NCBI GenBank assembly: GCA_033807775.1
Contig: CM066313.1
Span: 62,728,484-62,792,483, forward strand
Source: Saussurea involucrata
Lineage: Eukaryota; Streptophyta; Magnoliopsida; Asterales; Asteraceae
Length of the DNA: 64,000 nt
Reading direction: 5' to 3'
The number at the start of each line of letters is the position of its first letter. Position 1 is the stretch's first letter. Positions 58,034 to 64,000 of this stretch are shown in pieces. Both the position numbers and the translations under genes were made by a program. The notes under the pieces are model-generated. The model was given only the letters and a program-made list of their open reading frames with translations. It had not been told where the DNA came from and made no database searches.

Positions 58034-59325
58034 AATCTTCAGTGGTTAGCATTGGATCAATGATAATGTTTTTATATCCTTATTCATCATTTAATCTCTG
58101 AACAAAAGGTTCCCTGATCACAAGGTACGTTCTATCTCTTAAATCGCTGACGTTCGCTTCAGTATGCAGAATTTCAAAACAAATTACATCGCTAAATATC
58201 TCTTCCTTTCAGTGATTCTTTTGAAAATCTCACGGGTATTTCTAATCAGTGCTTCTATATTTTGAAAATGTCCCTGAGTTTTTCTTAAAACCCTCAGAGA
58301 CAACTTAAAATATGAAAGGACGTTTGTGACGTCATTCACATCGGATAAACCCTAGTACGACCTTTCATCTGACACGTTCGCCCGTTTCGTTTCCTTGTCC
58401 ATTAAGATTCAAGGGACGTGGCACGTATCATCATGAGAAACTTTTTCTGCTCATTAGTTAAGCATACGAATCTTTTCCGGTGAACTTTTCAGGCAAGTGG
58501 TCATCTCCGACAGTACTTCTGCTCACGCTGTTGTACTCTGGGAACAGACGATGAATCTGTTTAAGGGAATCGTGTGTAACACGAGCCTCAGCGAAATATC
58601 GACTGTTCTAGGAATTTGTTTCCTAATTCTATTTCATCTTACTTCTATAACGATTTCTTGGGTTAATATTTAATCGATTGTATGATTAAAATATGTATTA
58701 AAATACCCACAATCTTAAACAGATTCTTAATCGAGTTTGTTTCGATTTAATTATTTTCTGTTGTGTGTAAACAGATTCTTAATCGAGTTTGTTTCGATTT
58801 AATTATTTTCTGTTTATATTTCTGTTTATATTTTTACCTTTTACGCTCTTGAACTCACTAAAGGCAAAAAGAATTTTCTTGCATCCCTAAGATTTGGATT
58901 TCTACGAACTTGTGATTCATCACTTCATCTTTCATCAACAGGTTCACATTTCCTTCTTTAATCTACTTTTTAAACTTGTTTTTGATCTTATTCTTGTTTT
59001 TAAAAGATCAAACAAATGTACTTTCTAAAAACATGAAATCATCTTTTTCATGAACACAATTTGTTTTCAACTTGTTCTTGTAAGTTTAAAATCAAAATCT
59101 TAAACTTATAATTTTCATACGTTTTTCCAGAATCCTTCCTTAAAAGGAAACTGGAAAACAAGAAACTTCACTAGTTTTGAACTTCTTTTCAAAACTAGAA
59201 ACCCTTTTTACCATCTTTCCCAAAATGGAAACTGGAAAACCCTAAAAACCCTTACTTTGGAAACTTTTTTCCATTTTAAGTTTTTGTCTCATCTTCTTCT
59301 ATATCTTTTGTTATTCTCAACAGAA
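58034..59325 (+). other. Copia B2 spacer between pol and extra ORF
   Basis: Non-coding, without clear polypurine repeats. ACGTG-type motifs (TGACACGTTCG, GGACGTGGCACGT) lie at about 58370-58430. A tandem duplication of about 50 bases (CAGATTCTTAATCGAGTTTG unit) is at 58720-58815. No clear TATA box is close to the following ATG. Confidence 0.65.
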
Positions 59326-59939
59326 ATGGCAACCAATACAAATACTGGTGTCCCCACTGTTCCCAGCTTCCCAAGGGCAGCAAACATGAAGCTCGACATG
59401 AGCCAGATCACATTTCAATCCAACAACCCTTACGCTCTCTTGGATTTCCCCAAGAAAAAGATGGTTACCCATCTTGATGATGCAGTAAACTTCACCAAGA
59501 CCTGCCCTCTATCGACTGCCATGACCATTAAACCCCCAGCCCACAAAAGGCTCCTACAACAATTTTGGTACACATCGCATCGTACCACTACTACCTCAAT
59601 GAAGAACCCTAATCGCCAATATGATGTTATTGCTTTCAAGACTGAACTAGGCGATAGACAAATCACCCCTGGAGCGATACGCTCATCGCTGAACCTTCCT
59701 GGTGGATCGAAAGCTCATCCTTTCGTTTCCTTCCCTGATCCCAACTCTTCACAAGGAAAGGAGGAAATCATCCATTTCCTCGACTGCATGGGGTACATAT
59801 GGAACCCTGACCGTGCTTGCATTCCTGAGAAAAAAATCACCACCGTCCTGAAGAACAAGATGCCCTCTGAGCTGAATTTCATTTTTACTCACGTCATAAG
59901 CTGCATGACTGCCAAGACAGGCTCGCATGATCAGGCCTC
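59326..59939 (+). pseudogene. Copia B2 extra ORF, N-terminal domain only, cut by copia F
   Basis: The ATG gives MATNTNTGVPTVPSFPRA, followed by the N-terminal domain shared with A and C (KRLLQQFWYTS, LNFIFTHVISCMTAKTGSHDQAS). The frame is intact up to the F LTR at 59940, which adds a few foreign codons. An upstream in-frame extension from 59257 (HLLLYLLLF) looks like a signal peptide, but copia A has nothing similar, so I take the internal ATG. Confidence 0.82.
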
Positions 59940-60434
59940 TGTTAGATCTGAAGTTTTGTCAATAAACCAAGTGTTGAAGTTCTGATAAGAAGACTCAGAT
60001 GTTCTGAGTAGAGGAGTCAGAGATCTGAGAAGAAGAGTCAGAGTTCTGAGAGAAAGAGTCAGAAGCTCTGAGAAGCGTTATCAGAAGAATGTTCAGAAGT
60101 TCTGAACTACCTGTTCAGAACTTATGACTACATACTTTACTTAGTATTTAGTAAACTAATTAGGACACGTGTTATGTTCTTATTAGTCGTTCTTATTTGT
60201 ACTGTAGCTTTAACATGTCCGTTGCAGTATAAATAGAGTAGTTAGCACTATGTTGCTAACTGATTGATTAATTGATTTTCCATATATCTTTGTATTCATT
60301 CTTTGTAATCTTTGAGATTCTCTCTCACTTAGATTTGTAATCCTGTTCATCATTGAATACAATTGGGCTTGATCATACAAACTTCTCAATTACTACTTTC
60401 TATATTGATTGTAAGATTAGATCCTGTACTTTCA
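59940..60434 (+). repeat. Copia F 5' LTR (495 bp)
   Basis: Begins TGTTAGATCT and ends TGTACTTTCA. At 59990-60120 it carries a series of TCAGA..TCTGA-type palindromic words (for example CTCAGATGTTCTGAG). A TATA box, TATAAATA, is at 60228-60235. It is followed after two bases by the primer site. Confidence 0.9.
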
Positions 60435-60436
60435 AT

Positions 60437-60449
60437 TGGTATCAGAGCC
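60437..60449 (+). other. Copia F primer-binding site
   Basis: TGGTATCAGAGCC, complementary to the initiator methionine tRNA. Confidence 0.95.
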
Positions 60450-60642
60450 AATCAACAAACAAATTCGTTCAAGATTGTTATCGCGAAGATCGATTGATCA
60501 ATTTCTTGAAGATTTCTTGATTCATTCAAAATTCGATTCCGCTGCTAGGGCTAGTTCTTGAATTCTTGGCAATTCTTGAATTACCTGTTACATTTCGATC
60601 AAGAAACTCGAATTTGTCTTTCTGTTGAATTTTCTTACAATC
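60450..60642 (+). other. Copia F leader
   Basis: A short non-coding leader; unlike C and D it has no obvious palindrome array. A donor for the possible gag-pol splice could lie here or in gag, but I cannot single one out. Confidence 0.7.
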
Positions 60643-63600
60643 ATGTCTTCTAAAGAATATCTAGCCATGGGATCTAAAACCAAACCGCCTGTTCTTATAC
60701 CAGAAGAGTATCAGCAATGGAAAATTCGTATGATCCAATTCCTAGACAATATTGATGAAAATCTTATGGTCTTTATTCGAGAAGGTCCAATTGAAGTGTA
60801 CATCGATGTTGCTGCAACCCCCGCTACAGAGACAACTCCAGAAATTCCAGCGACCAGGGTGAAAAAGAGTTATTCCCAATACACAGCTGAACAGAAGAAT
60901 AGGCATGCTATTGACAAAAGAGCAATTACTTTGATGACTTTGGCTGTCCCAAATGAGGTTCTTAACAGGATTGACAGTGGATCATCAGCTAAAGAAATGT
61001 GGGACGAATTGGAAAGGCAGATGTTAGGAACTGTGAGATCTATTCAGGCAAAGTTAAATCAAAGCATAAATGCTTATGAAAGGTTCAAAGCAAAAGAGTC
61101 AGAAAGTTTGACACAGACATACAGTAAATTTTGCACTATTCTAAATGACTTGAGAAGAAATGGACTGAAGAAAACAAAGTCAGAAATAAATTACAAATTT
61201 CTGAACAGTTTAAATTCAGAATGGTCATCATTTGCCATAAGTCTGCAAATGAACAAGGATATGTGTGAAGAAGACTTAAATGATCTGTTCTGTGTTCTTA
61301 ATCAACATGAAGACTCTGCCAAGTTAGTTGTGGAAGAGAAGAAAAATGTTGCGGATCAGTTAGCATTCTTATCAAAGTCCAAAGCAATCAAAGCACCCAA
61401 AAAGACTGCATATCTATCAAAGATACCTAATCTGGAAGAATCTGACAAGGAAGAAGGATCAGAAGATGATGAAGATATCAAGATAATGGCTGAGAAACTA
61501 GCTTTGTTGACAAATACTTTCAACAAAAAGTATGGGAAGGGTAGATTTCAAGGAAATTATAAGAGAGTTGGGAGTTCAGATTATAAGAAGAAAGAAGACA
61601 GAGAAGAAAATAAGTTTGAAAAGAGAGTAGAGAGGAGTGAAGAAAACAATGAAGAGAAGGATGAAAGAAAAGAAAAGAATCTGTGTTTCAAGTGTGGAAA
61701 ATCTGGCCACTATGCTAAGGATTGCAGAGTTAAAATTGTGAAAGACTATGAGTACTACACCAAGAAGGCTCAGCTTGCAAAGAAGAGAGATGATAAAATT
61801 GCTTTATTGGCTGAACAGGAGAATTGGTTGTACTACACTTCTGATGAAGATGATCACATCAACTTTCCACAGATGCAAAGCTATATGGCAAAAATGAGGA
61901 ATGAGGATGATTCTGATTTTGAAGATGTTGATTCTGAGTCATCTGCTGAGGTACATTATTCACTTGAAATAGAGTTAATGACACAGATTGGTGAAATGAA
62001 AACTGAATTTGCTAATCTAAGAAAACAGATAAAAGGAGAAAGAAATTTGGTTAACAAATTCAGAATTGAAAAAGAAGTAATAAAAGAACAATATGAAGAA
62101 TCTCAGGCTGAGAAACAAAAAGTTAAAGATGAAAATTCTGAATTGTTGAAAAAGCTTTCTGAACTAAAAGTTGAGTTTTCAAAAATAAAGGATGAAAAAG
62201 GTGATTTACAAATAAAATTTGATATGTTATTTGAAGAAAGAAAGAATTTATACACCAAAATCAAAGAATTGGAAGATTTGAATTTGAAAAGGGGTCAGAC
62301 TCAGCAAACATTAAATCTTTTATTAAGCAATGTTAAAGATACAAGATTTTACAACCCAAAGAAGGGATTGGGATTGGAAGAAAATGTCACTTTAAAAAGA
62401 GCTCCAATCAACTTGTATGAAAAACTTCAAGTTTCTAAGCCAAAAATCCCAGAAATTGTTGAAGTTTTCATAAGACCTGCTAGTTCTATAACAAGTTCTG
62501 ACAATTTGCAAAGACCAAACTCTAAAAAGTCAGATGAGAAAATTTCTGAATCTAAAACAGAAAAGTCAGTTGTTTCAGAAGAAAAGGTTAAGAAAGAAGT
62601 TTCTAAACCAGCAGATGAGAAGCCAAAATACAATGATATTAAATTCAAGTATGATTCTTTAAATGTCAGCTACAAAAATAAACAACCAAGTTTTTCATAT
62701 CATGACATTGAGAGCATATTTGATACAAGTAAAAATTCTGAAACAGTCAATCAGAAGTCTGAAACTTCTAGTCAGGATTCTGAACTTTGTAGTCAGAACT
62801 CTGAGTCTAAAGATCAGACATCTGAGTCTGTAAATCAGAACTCTGACTCAGGTAGTCAGAAGTCTGATTCAACTGGATTTTCTGAAACAAAATCAGATGA
62901 ACTTTTACAACTTGAAAAGAGATTTAATCTTGTGAGTCAAGAACTTGAGGACTTAAGGAAAGTTTATGATGAACTTGAAAATGATTTCTGTGAGGTGGAT
63001 ATTAAACTTGAAGAAGCTTTGAAAGAAAAGAATATTTTTATTCAGAAAATAACAGAGCTTGAAAAACTGAAGACTGAGTATGATCTTTTTAAAATTAATG
63101 CTTCAAGAGATAATGATAAATTCTTTAATGAATCAAGTACATATGAAAAAGGTGAATCATCTAATTCTTCTAACAAAAAGGACTTGAATTTTTCAGAAAA
63201 AGAAGAAAGCAAAAGGAAATATGATCTTGCAAAGTTGAATGATCTGAAAAGGGATCTTGAGAAGCTTAGAATGAAATCTACTTCTGAACTCAAAGCTAGA
63301 AATTCTTGTAATAAGGGCAATTGTACTCTGAACAGTATCAATAAAAATGAAATGATCTATGTTTCAGATTTATTGTCACTTGCAAAGAAAAATCTTGTTT
63401 GTGTTAGATGTAAAAATGATTCATTCCAATATTCTCATAAATGTCAAGTCAAAATAACTTATGTTTCATACATAAGAAAAGATATTCAGAATTCAGAAAA
63501 GAAAACTGTTTCTGTTCATCAAAATACAGAAAAGAAGAAATTTTTTGTTCCTCAGACTGAGAAGAAACAAAAGATAAAAGAAAAGAAAGTTGAAAATGTT

Positions 63601-63798
63601 GCAAAATCAAAAGATACAACTTTCAAAAAGAAAGTGAATAAGTTTGTAAGAAGAAAATGTTCTGACTTCATAAAAATTCAAGGAAAGTGGTGTTTGAAGA
63701 AAGATTTTGAGTGGAAAGTAAAAGGTACTAATGTTAAATCCAATGACAAAACTAACAAAGATGGACCCATTCCAAAATGGGTACCTAAAACTAACTGA
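60643..63798 (+). CDS. Copia F gag, 1051 residues, intact
   Basis: The ATG at 60643 gives MSSKEYLAMGSKTKPPVLIP. The UBN2-type capsid domain covers about residues 20-240 (YQQWKIRMIQFLDNID, MWDELERQMLGTVRSIQAKL, YERFKAKESESLTQTYSKF). A CCHC knuckle, CFKCGKSGHYAKDC, is near residue 350. Long acidic coiled coils follow (residues about 440-560 and 745-880), with KRGQTQQTLNLLL between them. A Ser/Gln repeat (SQDSELCSQNSESKDQTSES, about residue 705) is encoded by the same palindromic word as in the LTR. A Cys cluster (CNKGNCTLN to CVRCKNDSFQYSHKC) and a Lys-rich end, PIPKWVPKTN, finish it. This length and layout is typical of Sirevirus gag. Confidence 0.93.
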   Translation: MSSKEYLAMGSKTKPPVLIPEEYQQWKIRMIQFLDNIDENLMVFIREGPIEVYIDVAATPATETTPEIPATRVKKSYSQYTAEQKNRHAIDKRAITLMTLAVPNEVLNRIDSGSSAKEMWDELERQMLGTVRSIQAKLNQSINAYERFKAKESESLTQTYSKFCTILNDLRRNGLKKTKSEINYKFLNSLNSEWSSFAISLQMNKDMCEEDLNDLFCVLNQHEDSAKLVVEEKKNVADQLAFLSKSKAIKAPKKTAYLSKIPNLEESDKEEGSEDDEDIKIMAEKLALLTNTFNKKYGKGRFQGNYKRVGSSDYKKKEDREENKFEKRVERSEENNEEKDERKEKNLCFKCGKSGHYAKDCRVKIVKDYEYYTKKAQLAKKRDDKIALLAEQENWLYYTSDEDDHINFPQMQSYMAKMRNEDDSDFEDVDSESSAEVHYSLEIELMTQIGEMKTEFANLRKQIKGERNLVNKFRIEKEVIKEQYEESQAEKQKVKDENSELLKKLSELKVEFSKIKDEKGDLQIKFDMLFEERKNLYTKIKELEDLNLKRGQTQQTLNLLLSNVKDTRFYNPKKGLGLEENVTLKRAPINLYEKLQVSKPKIPEIVEVFIRPASSITSSDNLQRPNSKKSDEKISESKTEKSVVSEEKVKKEVSKPADEKPKYNDIKFKYDSLNVSYKNKQPSFSYHDIESIFDTSKNSETVNQKSETSSQDSELCSQNSESKDQTSESVNQNSDSGSQKSDSTGFSETKSDELLQLEKRFNLVSQELEDLRKVYDELENDFCEVDIKLEEALKEKNIFIQKITELEKLKTEYDLFKINASRDNDKFFNESSTYEKGESSNSSNKKDLNFSEKEESKRKYDLAKLNDLKRDLEKLRMKSTSELKARNSCNKGNCTLNSINKNEMIYVSDLLSLAKKNLVCVRCKNDSFQYSHKCQVKITYVSYIRKDIQNSEKKTVSVHQNTEKKKFFVPQTEKKQKIKEKKVENVAKSKDTTFKKKVNKFVRRKCSDFIKIQGKWCLKKDFEWKVKGTNVKSNDKTNKDGPIPKWVPKTN

Positions 63799-63800
63799 TC

Positions 63801-63809
63801 CTTTTGCAG
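63801..63809 (+). promoter_or_regulatory. Candidate 3' splice site between gag and protease (F)
   Basis: CTTTTGCAG starts three bases after the gag stop and is directly followed by phase-0 protease codons (GGC TGT CAT GTG TGG). The pol frame differs from gag by the same offset as in B2. Confidence 0.5.
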
Positions 63810-64000
63810 GGCTGTCATGTGTGGTTTTTAGATTCAGGAGCTTCAAGACACATGACAGGTCAAAAGTCTTTTCTAACAAACTTCACAGAAAAGGCTGGAG
63901 GAGCAGTAAACTTTGGAAATAACAGCAAAGGACAAGTCAAAGGTTATGGGGATTTAACTAAAGGGGATCTGACTATCCAAAGGGTTTTCTATGTTGAAGG
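63810..64000 (+). CDS. Copia F pol, start of aspartic protease (runs off window)
   Basis: The open frame encodes VWFLDSGASRHMTGQKSFL, with the protease active-site DSG, then GNNSKGQVKGYGDL and RVFYVEG. It matches the protease N-terminus of B2 and C. It would cleave the polyprotein into its parts. The rest of pol is beyond 64000. Confidence 0.92.

Larger units (their letters stand above)
53117..59939 (+). mobile_element. Copia B2, Sirevirus-like, truncated at both ends
   Basis: It has gag (starting in the middle), protease-integrase, RT-RNase H, a spacer and the N-terminal domain of the extra ORF, all on the plus strand. The left end is lost at the copia C LTR; the right end is interrupted by the copia F LTR. 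No LTR of its own is in the window. Its gag is the closest relative of gag-B at 24455-25413. Confidence 0.88.
59940..64000 (+). mobile_element. Copia F, Sirevirus-like, intact 5' part (3' part outside window)
   Basis: 5' LTR, primer site, leader, uninterrupted gag and the start of protease run to the window end. It is inserted in the extra ORF of B2; the base 5-mer on the left is GCCTC. This is the only copia here without a visible defect in gag. Confidence 0.9.

Noticed and set aside
59257..59325. Signal-peptide-like extension of the B2 extra ORF
   Set aside because: The ATG at 59326 fits the start of the copia A protein, and the extension has no counterpart there.

Overview
The window is plant nuclear DNA made almost entirely of transposable elements nested in one another. 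I see no host protein gene, rRNA or tRNA gene. The mix of Sirevirus-like Ty1/copia elements (long gag, extra ORF after pol), a Tekay/Del-like chromovirus, a gypsy-type large non-autonomous element and a PIF/Harbinger DNA transposon, all with low-GC spacers, points to a eudicot. Asteraceae is my best guess from the look of the elements, but that is an inference.

Layout. (1) Copia A (+) occupies 1-2719 and 14816-20871. It has RT-RNase H, a spacer with repeated polypurine motifs, a long extra ORF with four nonsense codons, and its 3' LTR. (2) It is split by gypsy G (2720-14815), whose LTRs of about 2.97 kb differ at few sites. G carries a 366-bp inverted duplication of its own protease-region coding sequence. 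(3) Copia A ends inside an old minus-strand gag fragment, gag-B (20872-25413). That fragment is also interrupted by a PIF/Harbinger element (20905-24454, TSD TAA) with a Myb/SANT gene and a broken transposase. (4) Copia C (minus, 25414-53116) has 3' LTR, extra ORF, spacer, pol, gag, leader and 5' LTR, but its two LTRs are unrelated. (5) Its leader is split by E (+, 36713-52305), a large gypsy-derived non-autonomous element with LTRs of 2.05 and 2.16 kb. (6) E contains D (minus, 39420-46566, TSD AAGGT), a copia derivative that keeps part of gag and the extra ORF but has lost nearly all of pol. (7) Copia B2 (+, 53117-59939) starts in mid-gag and has gag, pol and a truncated extra ORF. (8) Copia F (+, 59940 to the end) is the best preserved: LTR, primer site, an uninterrupted gag of 1051 codons, and the start of protease.

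How the parts work together. The copia elements share one plan: gag, then protease-integrase-RT-RNase H, then a spacer, then an extra ORF, then polypurine tract and LTR. In A and C the region before the extra ORF contains TATA, CCAAT and ACGTG elements, so it may have its own promoter. The extra protein has lysine-rich, NLS-like runs and a conserved C-terminal domain, and looks more nuclear than envelope-like. In three elements a TTTGCAG sequence lies exactly at codon phase 0 of the pol frame just after the gag stop, whatever the frame offset, which suggests pol is made from a spliced RNA. Each copia lineage also carries its own short palindromic word, repeated through its non-coding DNA and sometimes its ORFs. 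These shared features, and the hairpin in G, are the most interesting parts of the window.
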